The position numbers and the translations under genes were made by a program. This document shows positions 17,877 to 27,392 of a stretch of 64,000 nucleotides of DNA, piece after piece. How positions within the stretch are numbered: position 1 is the stretch's first letter; the number at the start of each line of letters is the position of its first letter. Source of the DNA: Paenibacillus tianjinensis (GTDB lineage Bacteria > Bacillota > Bacilli > Paenibacillales > Paenibacillaceae); the NCBI RefSeq assembly GCF_017086365.1, contig NZ_CP070969.1:2232001-2296000 (forward strand), written 5' to 3'. The notes beneath the pieces are model-generated. The model did no database searches. It worked only from the letters and a program-made list of their open reading frames with translations, and was not told the DNA's origin.

Positions 17877-19496
17877 TTAGTGGTTAACTAATCCCTTAGG
17901 TTCATTGCTGTTCTTTTGCTGATTTTCCAGCGAGATCTGTCCAAGAAGAGCATAACGCATACTGTCAACCAGAGCCTCCCAGCTCGCTTCAATCACATTG
18001 CTGGATACCCCTACCGTGCTCCAGGTATGATTGAAGTCTTTGGATTCAATCAAGACCCGTACCTTCGCGGCGGTCTGATCCTGCTCATCGAGTACCCGCA
18101 CCTTATAGTCGGAGAGGTGCATTTCATCGAGCTGAGGGAAATAGGTCTGCAGCGCTTTACGCAATGCATTATCTAGTGCATTGACAGGTCCATTGCCTTC
18201 AGCGGCTGTATACAGACTGTCTCCGCCGACCCGAAGTTTAACAAAGGCTTCGGAGACAACAGGCTGGCCGGCATTTTTTTCAACTAGCATTTTGAAGGAT
18301 TCGAAAGTGAACAGCTCATTAAGCTCCCCGGTGGCTTCCCGCAGCAGCAGCTCAAGCGAAGCATCTGCACCTTCGAATTGGTACCCCTGATGCTCCAGGT
18401 CTTTGATCTTGTCAATGACCTTGCGGGCCTGCTCGCTGGTAGGATCGAGGCTTAGCCCCATATCCAGCGCTTTGGACAGGACATTACTCTGGCCAGCAAG
18501 CTCAGAGACAAGTACACGCTGTTTATTGCCGACCAATTCCGGTGCAATATGCTCGTAGGTACGTGAATCACGCAGAATGGCGGAGACATGAATGCCTCCT
18601 TTATGGGCAAAAGCGGCGGTTCCGACGTATGGCTGATTCACCGGCATATTTACGTTGGCTACTTCGCTGATATATCTGGCGGTGTTGGTCAGTTGCGGGA
18701 GTGAATCGCCAGGGATGCAGTGATAACCCATTTTTAGTTGAAGTGTTGGAATAATAGAGCATAAGTTGGCATTGCCGCAGCGTTCTCCATAGCCGTTAAT
18801 AGTACCCTGCACCTGACGGGCGCCGGCACTAATTGCACTAAGTGCATTGGCAACTGCAAGTTCGCAGTCGTTATGGGTGTGGATGCCAAGTGATGCGCCG
18901 GACAGTTGCCCCGACATTGCCGACACGATGTCATAAACTTCATTAGGGAGTGTGCCGCCGTTCGTATCGCACATCACGAGCCAGTCTGCTCCGGCTTCCC
19001 GGGCCTTGGCAAGCACAGCGGCGGCATACTCCGGATTGTTCTTGAAGCCGTCGAAGAAATGCTCAGCATCGAAGATGACCTCGAGGCCTTTATGTTTGAG
19101 ATAAGCAATGGAATCACCGATCATGGCAAGATTCTCTTCTAAGGTAGTCTGCAGTGCGGTATGCACATGAAAATCCCATGACTTTCCGACTAGAGTAGCC
19201 GCAGGCACTCCGGCGTCGATCATTCTTTGCAGATTCTCATCATGCTCAGCAAGGGAGTTTTTGCGGCGAGTGCTGCCGAAAGCAGTGATTTTGGCATTCA
19301 GGTACAGTTCCTTGACTCTTTTGAAAAACTCAATGTCTTTATTGTTGCTTCCCGGGATGCCACCTTCAATATAATGCACACCCAGATCATCGAGTTTCTT
19401 AGCAATCTTCAGCTTGTCATCTGCCGACAGACTGATGCCCTCGCCTTGGGTGCCGTCGCGCAGTGTCGTATCGAAGATGGAAATGGACTTAGACAT
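17877..19496 (-). CDS. cimA: (R)-citramalate synthase
   Basis: 539 residues, of the DRE-TIM family. It condenses pyruvate and acetyl-CoA to citramalate, a threonine-independent route to 2-ketobutyrate and isoleucine. DTTLRDGTQGEG at residues 9-20, the GIHTHNDCELAVANAL metal-binding His pair, GYGERCGNANL and a C-terminal LeuA-type allosteric dimer domain (from ~400) are visible. The GEGISLSADDKLKIAKKLDDLG start distinguishes the CimA branch from LeuA. AGGAGG before the ATG. Own promoter; no leucine or isoleucine genes nearby and no T-box leader. Confidence 0.92.
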   Translation of the reverse strand: MSKSISIFDTTLRDGTQGEGISLSADDKLKIAKKLDDLGVHYIEGGIPGSNNKDIEFFKRVKELYLNAKITAFGSTRRKNSLAEHDENLQRMIDAGVPAATLVGKSWDFHVHTALQTTLEENLAMIGDSIAYLKHKGLEVIFDAEHFFDGFKNNPEYAAAVLAKAREAGADWLVMCDTNGGTLPNEVYDIVSAMSGQLSGASLGIHTHNDCELAVANALSAISAGARQVQGTINGYGERCGNANLCSIIPTLQLKMGYHCIPGDSLPQLTNTARYISEVANVNMPVNQPYVGTAAFAHKGGIHVSAILRDSRTYEHIAPELVGNKQRVLVSELAGQSNVLSKALDMGLSLDPTSEQARKVIDKIKDLEHQGYQFEGADASLELLLREATGELNELFTFESFKMLVEKNAGQPVVSEAFVKLRVGGDSLYTAAEGNGPVNALDNALRKALQTYFPQLDEMHLSDYKVRVLDEQDQTAAKVRVLIESKDFNHTWSTVGVSSNVIEASWEALVDSMRYALLGQISLENQQKNSNEPKGLVNH

Positions 19497-19592
19497 AAGA
19501 GTCCTCCTAAAAGTTTTGTGAGCATGGCTTCAAAGAACAGCATCGTTCAAAACTGGCTTCGAAAGCATACGTATAAGGTAAATAATTTTTAT

Positions 19593-19620
19593 ATTATAGC
19601 ATTTTTACGCGGGAATGTAA
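19593..19620 (-). promoter_or_regulatory. cimA promoter
   Basis: On the minus strand TTACAT, 16 bases, TATAAT (-10 at 19593-19598). The leader to the start at 19496 is about 90 bases, too short for a T-box. Confidence 0.6.
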
Positions 19621-19721
19621 CAAAGAACTTTACAGGAAGGTGCTGCTCGGTTGACCTCCCGCCGGCGAAAGAGGTATGCTGAATTTAACAATGGAACCAT
19701 GAAGATAAGAAGGTAGATATT

Positions 19722-21014
19722 GTGCAGAACGTGGATCAGTATTACCCGACGAGCGGCAGGGTTATTTTGCATGTGGATATGAACGCTTTTTACTGCTCTG
19801 TGCATGAGGCGGAAGATCCTGCTCAATATAAAGGCAAACCGACAGCGGTAGCAGGCAGTGTGGAGCTGCGCAGAGGAATTATCGTCACCTGTTCCTATGC
19901 TGCGCGGAAGTACGGAATCTCTACGGGCATGCAGGTGCAAAAGGCACTGCGGATTTATCCCTCATTAATCTTGATTAAACCGGACTTCCACTTGTACCGA
20001 AAGTACTCCAATGCATTTATGCAGATTGCCTATAGCTATACTCCGCTGCTTGAAGCAGTTTCAATTGATGAATGTTACCTGGACATCACTGGTTCCCGGC
20101 AGTTTGGCACACCTCTGGAGATTGCGGCAGCCATTCAGCGGCGGATTATGGAGGAGCTTGGACTTCCCTGCTCCATCGGTGTTGCCCCAAACAAGCTGCT
20201 GGCTAAGATTGCATCCGATTTGAAGAAACCCAATGGCATTACGGTCCTGCGTCTGCGGGATGTGCCGGATATTCTTTGGAACAAGCCCTGCGGGGATATG
20301 TTCGGTATCGGCGGCAAAACTGCTGAGAAGCTGCGCAAACTAGGCATCTACAATATAGGCCAGCTGGCGGCAGCCGACGAGAAGTTTCTGGTAGATCACT
20401 TTGGTGTTATGGGCTCTTGGCTGAAGCGGGCGGGTAACGGGATTGATTATGGAATAGTGAATCCAGAACGGGAACAGAGCAAGTCGATCGGGCATACGAC
20501 GACACTGCCTAGAGATGTAGTCGGGCTGGCTGAAGCCAGGCCGATTCTGCTCAACCTCAGTGACCAGGTGGCCCGCCGATTAAGGAAGCAAGGCTTGGTT
20601 GCTGCAGGAGTGCAGCTCACAATACGTACACCAGATATGAAGACTATTACCCGCTCCCGCCAGCTTGAGGCTCCCACCGAAAGCGCTGAAGATATCTACA
20701 AGGCGGTATGTGAGCAGTTTGCCCGCCACTGGAACAATGAGAAGCCTGTGCGGCTGCTGGGAGTAACCCTGCAAAGCCTTACGGCCAAAGAGGAGTCGGC
20801 GATCCAGCTGGATTTGTTTGATTATGAACGCCAGCCGAAAAAGGAATCCTTGAATAAGACCATGGACATGCTGCGCAATAAATTCGGTGAAAATGCCGTT
20901 CTTACCGCAGGGATGCTCAGTGACAGCCATTCAGCCCGCTTACGTAATCATAAGGAGCGGGGCACCTCGCTGCAGAAGGACAATCTGCAGAGTGTGGATC
21001 CGGATCAAGCCTAA
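19722..21014 (+). CDS. dinB: DNA polymerase IV (Y-family, error-prone)
   Basis: 430 residues from GTG 19722 (AAGG eight bases upstream). Y-family palm motifs HVDMNAFYCSVHEAED and SIDECYLDIT hold the catalytic acids; the helix-hairpin-helix thumb (FGIGGKTAEKLRKLGI) and little-finger domain follow. The sequence ends with a clamp-binding motif QLDLF near residue 370. Copies undamaged and damaged templates in translesion synthesis. No LexA box was recognised upstream; regulation unknown. Confidence 0.93.
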   Translation: MQNVDQYYPTSGRVILHVDMNAFYCSVHEAEDPAQYKGKPTAVAGSVELRRGIIVTCSYAARKYGISTGMQVQKALRIYPSLILIKPDFHLYRKYSNAFMQIAYSYTPLLEAVSIDECYLDITGSRQFGTPLEIAAAIQRRIMEELGLPCSIGVAPNKLLAKIASDLKKPNGITVLRLRDVPDILWNKPCGDMFGIGGKTAEKLRKLGIYNIGQLAAADEKFLVDHFGVMGSWLKRAGNGIDYGIVNPEREQSKSIGHTTTLPRDVVGLAEARPILLNLSDQVARRLRKQGLVAAGVQLTIRTPDMKTITRSRQLEAPTESAEDIYKAVCEQFARHWNNEKPVRLLGVTLQSLTAKEESAIQLDLFDYERQPKKESLNKTMDMLRNKFGENAVLTAGMLSDSHSARLRNHKERGTSLQKDNLQSVDPDQA

Positions 21015-21034
21015 TCCATCCTATCCTTGCATAG

Positions 21035-21415
<381 letters not shown>

Positions 21416-21446
21416 TCCATTAAGCGGTTAGTTCTCCACTGAATAT

Positions 21447-21488
21447 AAGGATCAGATATAAAGCCTAAGCTTATATTTGATCCTTTTA
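21447..21488 (+). terminator. First terminator after fer
   Basis: AAGGATCA(G)ATATAA pairs with TTATATTTGATCCTT, then TTTT. Confidence 0.8.
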
Positions 21489-21495
21489 TTTGCAT

Positions 21496-21542
21496 AAAGA
21501 CATCTCTTCGCCGGCAAAAATTCGGCTGGGATGTCTTTTTTT
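21496..21542 (+). terminator. Second terminator after fer
   Basis: AAAGACATC...GCCG pairs with CGGC...GATGTCTTTTTTT, with an imperfect middle. Back-up to the first terminator. Confidence 0.75.
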
Positions 21543-21595
21543 GATGAACTGGCCGATATAAGGAATATATCAATCAATCACCCGCGGAGGCCCCG

Positions 21596-23041
21596 ATGAA
21601 AAATTCGCAGCATCTTAAGGCATATGTCCAAATGCATCCTGATAACAAGATGGCATGGTACTTGCTTGGTAAGGAATACTATAAGAACGGCCAGCAGGGG
21701 AAAGCTAATTATTGCTACAATCAGGCAGGAGAAGTATATGAGGCTTTTGAACACAGCAAGGTCCCTGCGGATATGCTGCGTGAATATGAGGATGGGCTGC
21801 TGAAAGTGGCGCATGAACGCCATCAGTCCAAGCTGAGGAAGCGTAGGACACTGGTGGCTCTCGTACTGTTGCTGTTAATGTTCCTGCCTCCGGCGGTATC
21901 GCCCGAAGCAAACTCCGGGATCACGCTGGAATCCCTGCTGGATGATGGTAAGGACGTTCCTGCACAGCTGGCTGCTGATGCCCAGGAGACGGTTACAGAG
22001 GAAGAGCAGCGTGATCAACCGCCAAAGCTGGCCTTTACAGCCCTAGCCGCCGGAGATGCAGCTGCGGCCAGCCAGGCGTTTGCGGGTATTGTGCAGAGCA
22101 AGAGTCCGGTAGAGACTGCCATCCTGGGGATGGACCGTTCCGGGAAATGGCTAATATGGAAAAAGAAGCTGCCGCTTACTGCAACTGTGGTGAAGAATGA
22201 AAACGGGCGTACCGTCTACCAATCCTATGATCAGGCCCGTTGTGAATGTAAGCCGCCGGAATCCGGGGAGCTGCAGAAGCAGGCGGCGCAATGGCAGGAG
22301 CAGCAGGAGCAGTTAGCCGTATTATGGAGCGCAATGCGAGCTTATAAGAGCAGCAAAGGGAAACTGCCTCAATCTCTAAAAGAGCTGACAGGTGCTTTTC
22401 CCGGCAATTGGCTTAGCGCGGCTACACCTTTGATGAAGGAGAAATTCGCGTCACTGCGTGCTTCGGCAGCTGATTCCATGTCCAAACAGCAGGCGGGCAG
22501 AGCTGACGGGGATTTGAATAAGGAACCGCAAGCAGGAGCCGGGACTGGAGGCGGGGCTGGGGCAGCAGGAGAAACGGCGCAGGAAATCCCTTTTTTCAAC
22601 GGATCTCTTACTATTATTGTGGATAAACAAAATCACCGTCTGGCAGTTACCAGCGGCTCGGTTATTCTGCGGAACTATGCGGTTGGGCTGGGGGGCGATA
22701 AGACTCCTGAAGGGGCTTTTACAATTACAGATAAGGTGGTTAATCCGAATGGCCATGATAACGGGGAGTTTGGCAGCCGGGGCATGCAGCTCTCGGATAG
22801 CAATTATGCGATCCACGGCACCAATGAACCGGAAAGCATCGGCAAGGATGAGTCGCTGGGCTGTATCCGCATGAGCCGTAAGGATGTGGAAGAATTATTC
22901 GCGCTTGTACCCAGAGGAACGAAGGTGCAGATTAGTAAAGGGGTTTTGCCTGAGGAGCTGCTGGTTCCGGAGGACCGTTTCCCCTCTGGAGCACCTCGAA
23001 ATCAGACCAACCCCAACAAAGTCTACCACTGGCTGAATTAA
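21596..23041 (+). CDS. L,D-transpeptidase (YkuD) with N-terminal TPR-like cytoplasmic domain
   Basis: 481 residues. Residues 1-80 look cytoplasmic and TPR-like (MAWYLLGKEYYKNGQQGKANYCYNQAG). A single membrane helix at 84-98 (TLVALVLLLLMFLPP) follows a basic stretch, then a long extracellular linker rich in Ala/Gln/Glu and Gly (~100-340), and finally the YkuD catalytic domain (from ~343). Active site: His407 in AIHGTNEP and Cys423 in ESLGCIRM. The enzyme cross-links peptidoglycan by 3-3 bonds. A TPR head inside the cell plus a wall enzyme outside is uncommon. Its stop overlaps the convergent small gene by four bases. Confidence 0.88.
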   Translation: MKNSQHLKAYVQMHPDNKMAWYLLGKEYYKNGQQGKANYCYNQAGEVYEAFEHSKVPADMLREYEDGLLKVAHERHQSKLRKRRTLVALVLLLLMFLPPAVSPEANSGITLESLLDDGKDVPAQLAADAQETVTEEEQRDQPPKLAFTALAAGDAAAASQAFAGIVQSKSPVETAILGMDRSGKWLIWKKKLPLTATVVKNENGRTVYQSYDQARCECKPPESGELQKQAAQWQEQQEQLAVLWSAMRAYKSSKGKLPQSLKELTGAFPGNWLSAATPLMKEKFASLRASAADSMSKQQAGRADGDLNKEPQAGAGTGGGAGAAGETAQEIPFFNGSLTIIVDKQNHRLAVTSGSVILRNYAVGLGGDKTPEGAFTITDKVVNPNGHDNGEFGSRGMQLSDSNYAIHGTNEPESIGKDESLGCIRMSRKDVEELFALVPRGTKVQISKGVLPEELLVPEDRFPSGAPRNQTNPNKVYHWLN

Positions 23042-23175
23042 TTGCCTGCTACAATAAATAGAACAATGATAAGAAGCACCAGCAGGACCAGACTTGCGCT
23101 AATCCAAAGGATTGCTTTGCGGTTCACTTCTTCTTTCTTCTGTTGAAGTGTTGGAGGTTTACGTTTAGTTGACAT
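23038..23175 (-). CDS. Small single-span membrane protein
   Basis: 45 residues, unrecognised: a very basic head (MSTKRKPPTLQQKKEEVNRK) followed by one hydrophobic helix (LVLLVLLIIVLFIV) and AGN. AGAAGG sits nine bases before the ATG. The charge pattern predicts a type II anchor with the basic head inside. Its stop codon shares bases with the stop of the convergent transpeptidase gene. Confidence 0.6.
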   Translation of the reverse strand: MSTKRKPPTLQQKKEEVNRKAILWISASLVLLVLLIIVLFIVAGN

Positions 23176-23386
23176 AATTGCCATCCTTCTTTCTCTCTTG
23201 ATCGGTGATTACCCTTACATTGTAATGGGTTTAGGAGAAAATTACTATACTCTCCACCTCAGCCCGGAAACTCCGCAACCCAAAAAACTTTTCTTTTCCT
23301 CCGGAAACGGATAAAATTAAGAAGAATACTAACAGAAACGGGGAGTCGGAGGACGAATCGAGTGATCCCTTGAAGGAGCGAGAACG

Positions 23387-24481
23387 GTGCTGTATCGACA
23401 TTTTGGCAAACCTATTTTCTTTAAAATGGACCCGGAGAAGGCACATCATCTCGTCATAGGCGGATTAAACAAATCGGCACTGGTTCCGGGCGGCAGCGCG
23501 GCCATGCGTTTGATGTACGGTGTCCCTGAAACCGCGGATATGGCAGTAGATCTGTTCGGCCTGCATTTCCCCACTCCGGTGGGTCTGGCAGCGGGACTGG
23601 ACAAAAACGCCGAGGCGGTGGGCGGCTTTTCGTCAATCGGCTTCGGATTTATGGAGGTTGGTACGGTAACCCCCAAAGGGCAGCCCGGCAATGACAGTCC
23701 GCGGCTGTTCCGTCTTCTTCCAGACGAAGCGCTCATCAACCGGATGGGCTTCAATAATGAAGGTGCGGAGGCGATGGCGGAACGGCTTAAGGTACAGGGG
23801 AAACGCAGGATACCTGTAGCGGTCAACATCGGGCGCAACAAAGCCACTCCGAATGAAACGGCGCATGAGGATTACCGCAAGTGTATCCGTACGCTATATC
23901 CGTACGGTGATTTTTTTGTGGTCAATATCAGCTCTCCGAATACACCGGATTTGCGCAGTCTTCAGCATGGAAGCGAGCTGTCGAAGCTGCTGGCCGAGGT
24001 CAAGGAAGAAATGGCTATCCAGCGGAACAAGAGCGGCATAGCTAAAAGCCTGCTGGTCAAGATTGCTCCTGACGTCAGCGACAGTGAATTGGAATTCATG
24101 GTACATACACTTTCGGATGCGGGAGTAGATGGCGTAATTGCCACCAACACGACACTTAGCCGTGAAGGATTGATCAGTGAGAAGGCCGGAGAAACAGGCG
24201 GGCTAAGCGGCAAGCCGCTGAGAGACCGTTCTACAGATATTATCCGCAGTATTTACCGCCAGACCGGCGGGAAGCTGCCAATCATTGGCTCGGGCGGGAT
24301 TTTTAGCAGCCAGGATGCTTATGACAAAATCCGGGCAGGTGCAAGCCTGGTTGAAATTTATACGGCTCTCATCTATGAAGGACCGGAGGTTAACCGCAGA
24401 CTGCATGCCGGACTCAGGAAGCTGCTGCGGCGGGACGGATTCTCTCATATCCTAGAAGCGGTGGGCGCCGATCATCACTGA
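23387..24481 (+). CDS. pyrD: Dihydroorotate dehydrogenase, class 2 (quinone)
   Basis: 364 residues with the class 2 N-terminal membrane-association helices (MLYRHFGKPIFFKMDPEKAHH) and FMN barrel. The class 2 catalytic Ser is in VNISSPNTPDLRSLQ; NMGFNNEG-type and IGSGGIFS phosphate-binding segments are present. It oxidises dihydroorotate to orotate and passes electrons to quinone. GTG start with GAAGGAG nine bases upstream. It stands apart from any pyr operon; Gram-positive pyr operons normally carry class 1B enzymes. Confidence 0.93.
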   Translation: MLYRHFGKPIFFKMDPEKAHHLVIGGLNKSALVPGGSAAMRLMYGVPETADMAVDLFGLHFPTPVGLAAGLDKNAEAVGGFSSIGFGFMEVGTVTPKGQPGNDSPRLFRLLPDEALINRMGFNNEGAEAMAERLKVQGKRRIPVAVNIGRNKATPNETAHEDYRKCIRTLYPYGDFFVVNISSPNTPDLRSLQHGSELSKLLAEVKEEMAIQRNKSGIAKSLLVKIAPDVSDSELEFMVHTLSDAGVDGVIATNTTLSREGLISEKAGETGGLSGKPLRDRSTDIIRSIYRQTGGKLPIIGSGGIFSSQDAYDKIRAGASLVEIYTALIYEGPEVNRRLHAGLRKLLRRDGFSHILEAVGADHH

Positions 24482-24509
24482 AGGATGAATGGACAGGAGG
24501 ACGAAGGCG

Positions 24510-25322
24510 ATGGACGGCAGGGACTGGGGAACTTTTTTGCTTCCATATGAACAGACTGTGGAGGAACTTAAGGTTAAATTTAAAACAATGCGCTCGGAGC
24601 TTAAGAAAAGAGAAGAATATACGCCGATTGAGTTCGTTACAGGACGCGTAAAACGGCTGTCAAGCATACTGGAGAAGGCCCAGCGGCTTAATGTGAAGAT
24701 GGAGGATCTGGAAACGGGCATTGAAGATATCGCCGGCATACGGATTATGTGCCAGTTCGTTGAAGATATCCGCAGAGTGGCGGAATATATCCGCGCCCGC
24801 AAAGATCTTGAAGTGCTGTATGAGAAAGATTACATCACCAATTATAAGGAAAGCGGCTACCGAAGCTTCCATATGATTATTAAATATCCTGTGCAAACTG
24901 CTCTGGGACAAAAGATTGTACTTGCCGAAATTCAAATCCGTACACTCGCGATGAATTTCTGGGCAACGATCGAACATTCCCTGAACTATAAATACCGTGA
25001 AAGCCTGCCGGATGAAATGCGGATACGCCTGAAAACAGCTGCGGAGGCCGCGTCGATCCTGGATAGTGAAATGTCCAGCATCCGTGAAGAAATTCTGGAA
25101 GCACAAAAGACGTTCGAGGAAAACTCGAATATGACCACTCAGGTACTCAAGGCGATTCATCAATTGTATTTCTACCATCTGGTGAATGAGGCGATTGAAA
25201 GCCAGGAGCGGTTCAATGTGATCTGGCAGACTCAGGATATGGAAGCTATGAAAGAGCTGCTGGATCATGTGCGGGAGCTGCTCTCAGGAGCGAAAAAGGA
25301 TAGTCTTCCAGATGGCCTATGA
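24510..25322 (+). CDS. relQ: Small alarmone synthetase, RelQ/YjbM type
   Basis: 270 residues from ATG 24510 (AGGAGG upstream); the N-terminus MDGRDWGTFLLPY aligns with that of YjbM. Residues 20-200 carry the RelA/SpoT synthetase core: EFVTGRVKRLSSILEKA, DIAGIRIMCQFVEDI, KESGYRSFHMI and EIQIRTLAMNFWATIEHSLNYKYR. It makes (p)ppGpp from GTP/GDP and ATP; no hydrolase domain is present. The C-terminal tail (VLKAIHQLYFYHLV...) is longer than in YjbM. Overlaps the DUF309 gene by 11 bases. Confidence 0.93.
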   Translation: MDGRDWGTFLLPYEQTVEELKVKFKTMRSELKKREEYTPIEFVTGRVKRLSSILEKAQRLNVKMEDLETGIEDIAGIRIMCQFVEDIRRVAEYIRARKDLEVLYEKDYITNYKESGYRSFHMIIKYPVQTALGQKIVLAEIQIRTLAMNFWATIEHSLNYKYRESLPDEMRIRLKTAAEAASILDSEMSSIREEILEAQKTFEENSNMTTQVLKAIHQLYFYHLVNEAIESQERFNVIWQTQDMEAMKELLDHVRELLSGAKKDSLPDGL

Positions 25323-25764
25323 ACCGCTGTACCTGGCTTACCTGGTCTACTTCAACCGTGACAGAGATTATTTTGAATGTCATGAGGTGCTTGAAGAGCT
25401 GTGGCTGGCGCAGGAACGCAATCCTTTGTACAAAGCCCTTCTACAGGTAGCAGTGGGGCTGTATCATTTCCGTAACAACAATGTCCGCGGCGCAGCGATT
25501 ATGATGGACCGGGCACATGAAGTGCTTGGAACCTATCCTGGTGATTCCTTGGGTATCGATCTAACTAATCTGGTAAGGGAAGTAAGGGCCTACGCAGAAC
25601 AATTGAAGGCGTATGAAGCTCAGCCGTTTCTTTATTATGATCTGACCATCGATATTCTGGATCCGGTGCTGGCGGCAGAGGTGAAGCTGGCTGCGGCCGG
25701 CATAAAGCCCAACCAGCCCCAAAGGCGAGGGCCAAAGCGGCCGGACAAAGCGCATCGGAAATAA
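25312..25764 (+). CDS. DUF309 family protein
   Basis: 150 residues from ATG 25312 with AAGGA ten bases upstream. Signature DRDYFECHEVLEELWLAQ and LLQVAVGLYHFRNNNVRGA place it in DUF309, small helical proteins of unknown function. It overlaps relQ by 11 bases in another frame, so the two are co-translated. A link to alarmone signalling is only suggested by this overlap. The C-terminal 25 residues are basic. Confidence 0.8.
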   Translation: MAYEPLYLAYLVYFNRDRDYFECHEVLEELWLAQERNPLYKALLQVAVGLYHFRNNNVRGAAIMMDRAHEVLGTYPGDSLGIDLTNLVREVRAYAEQLKAYEAQPFLYYDLTIDILDPVLAAEVKLAAAGIKPNQPQRRGPKRPDKAHRK

Positions 25765-25790
25765 GATGCTGTGATAACGCTACATTATCA

Positions 25791-25813
25791 GGAGCACCCC
25801 GCAGGGGTGTTCC
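25791..25813 (+). terminator. Possible weak terminator hairpin after the relQ-DUF309 pair
   Basis: GGAGCACCCC-GCA-GGGGTGTTCC is a strong 10-bp stem with one mismatch-free fold, but the tail is only TTG AACTATTATTCC, poor in T. It may slow rather than end transcription. Confidence 0.4.
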
Positions 25814-25862
25814 TTGAACTATTATTCCCTAAATTCAGGTAACACAGCAGGAGGACGGCAAC

Positions 25863-27389
25863 ATGGCGGCACAACTGCCCAGAACTTTCACGGAACGCAT
25901 GAGAGAACTGCTGAGAACGGAATATGAGCAATTCGCGGACACCTATAAGGAAACACCTTATGGAGGAATCCGTGTCAATACACTGAAGATTACGGTCCAG
26001 GAGCTGCTGGAGCACTCGCCGTTTGAGCTTCAGCCCATTCCCTGGTGTCCTACAGGATTCTATACGGAGGATGGGACAAGACCGGGCAAACATCCCTATT
26101 ACCATGCCGGGTTATATTACATACAGGAACCGAGCGCGATGGCATCGGTTGAGCTGCTTAATGTACAGCCTGGCGACCGTGTGCTTGATCTGTGTGCCGC
26201 TCCAGGCGGTAAATCCACTCAGATTGCCGCCAAGCTGCAGGGCCAGGGGCTGCTCATTAGTAACGATCTTCACCCGGAGCGGACCAAAGCTCTGGCCAAA
26301 AATCTGGAGCTGTACGGTGTCAGAAACGGCATTGTGCTGAACGAGAGTCCGGAACGGATTGCCTCAGCTTTCCCGGGTTTTTTCGACCGGATTCTAATCG
26401 ATGCGCCTTGCTCCGGCGAAGGCATGTTCCGCAAAGACGAAGATATGGTGAAGCAGTGGGAGCCTGGGACACCCCGGAAGTATGCCGATATGCAGCGGGA
26501 TATTCTTCGCTCGGCCGCAGAAGCATTAACCCCGGGCGGAACGATCGTCTATTCGACCTGCACCTTTGCTCCCGAGGAGAATGAGGGGTCCATTCTGGAG
26601 TTTCTCGCCAGCCATCCGCAGTTTACAGCGGTTCCGACCGGGGGGACCGGCAGCTTCTCGCCGGGCCTCGGTGAATTGCCCGAGGCTGCGCGGCTATGGC
26701 CGCATAAGGTCAAGGGCGAAGGCCATTTCATGGCGGTGCTCCGCCATGACGGAAGCTCTGCTGTGCAAGGAGATGCCGGGAACGCGGACACCGCGCTCCC
26801 GGCTTCCGTGCACAGCAAGGGCAGTAAGACCCCGCAGGCGGCCAAAGTCACAGGCGGCAGAGGGGATGGCGGGCGCGGAGGCAAAGGCGGACGCGCATCC
26901 GGCAAAGGCGGCGCAGCGAGGGGACGCGAGCCGCAGGGGACCGGTGAAGAGGCTGCGCTTGCAGCCTATGGCGAGTTCTGCAGAGATCAGCTAGGCTGGC
27001 AGCCGGATGGTCATCCGGTGATGTTCGGCGATCACCTGTACATCTCTCCGCTGCCCAAGGAAGCGCTGGATGGATTAAAGACGATCCGCCCCGGCTGGTA
27101 CGTAGGCCATGTGCGCAGCGGCCGCTTTATACCCGGCCATCCGCTTGCGACTGCGCTGCAGCCGGCTGAATGCTGCCGTAGCCTGTCTCTATCCAGCGGG
27201 AACGGCGAAGCGGTGTCTTATCTAAAAGGCGAAACGCTGGCTATTCCTGAGCAGCGCCTGTCCGTGAAGCCCGGAAGTATAAGCAAGGGGTATGTACTTG
27301 TCTGTATCGACGGTTTCAGTGCCGGCTGGGCGAAATGGCAGGAAGGTATGCTTAAGAATGAATATCCCGCAGGTTGGAGGTGGACTTAA
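25863..27389 (+). CDS. RsmF/NOP2-type rRNA cytosine-C5 methyltransferase
   Basis: 508 residues. Catalytic domain: LDLCAAPGGKSTQIAAKL (SAM binding), DAPCSGEGMFRKD and YSTCTFAPEENEG with the two Cys of the NOL1/NOP2/sun family. The C-terminal RsmF-type PUA-like domain follows (FGDHLYISPLP). Between them, residues ~300-355 are an inserted Gly/Arg/Lys-rich disordered stretch, absent from the paralogue at 29494. ATG with AGGAGG upstream. It probably forms an operon with the pseudouridine synthase four bases downstream. Confidence 0.9.
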   Translation: MAAQLPRTFTERMRELLRTEYEQFADTYKETPYGGIRVNTLKITVQELLEHSPFELQPIPWCPTGFYTEDGTRPGKHPYYHAGLYYIQEPSAMASVELLNVQPGDRVLDLCAAPGGKSTQIAAKLQGQGLLISNDLHPERTKALAKNLELYGVRNGIVLNESPERIASAFPGFFDRILIDAPCSGEGMFRKDEDMVKQWEPGTPRKYADMQRDILRSAAEALTPGGTIVYSTCTFAPEENEGSILEFLASHPQFTAVPTGGTGSFSPGLGELPEAARLWPHKVKGEGHFMAVLRHDGSSAVQGDAGNADTALPASVHSKGSKTPQAAKVTGGRGDGGRGGKGGRASGKGGAARGREPQGTGEEAALAAYGEFCRDQLGWQPDGHPVMFGDHLYISPLPKEALDGLKTIRPGWYVGHVRSGRFIPGHPLATALQPAECCRSLSLSSGNGEAVSYLKGETLAIPEQRLSVKPGSISKGYVLVCIDGFSAGWAKWQEGMLKNEYPAGWRWT

Positions 27390-27392
27390 GGC

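Noticed and set aside
19497..19620. T-box leader upstream of cimA
   Set aside because: The leader is only about 90 bases after the promoter and lacks the T-box AGGGTGG-type element and terminator.
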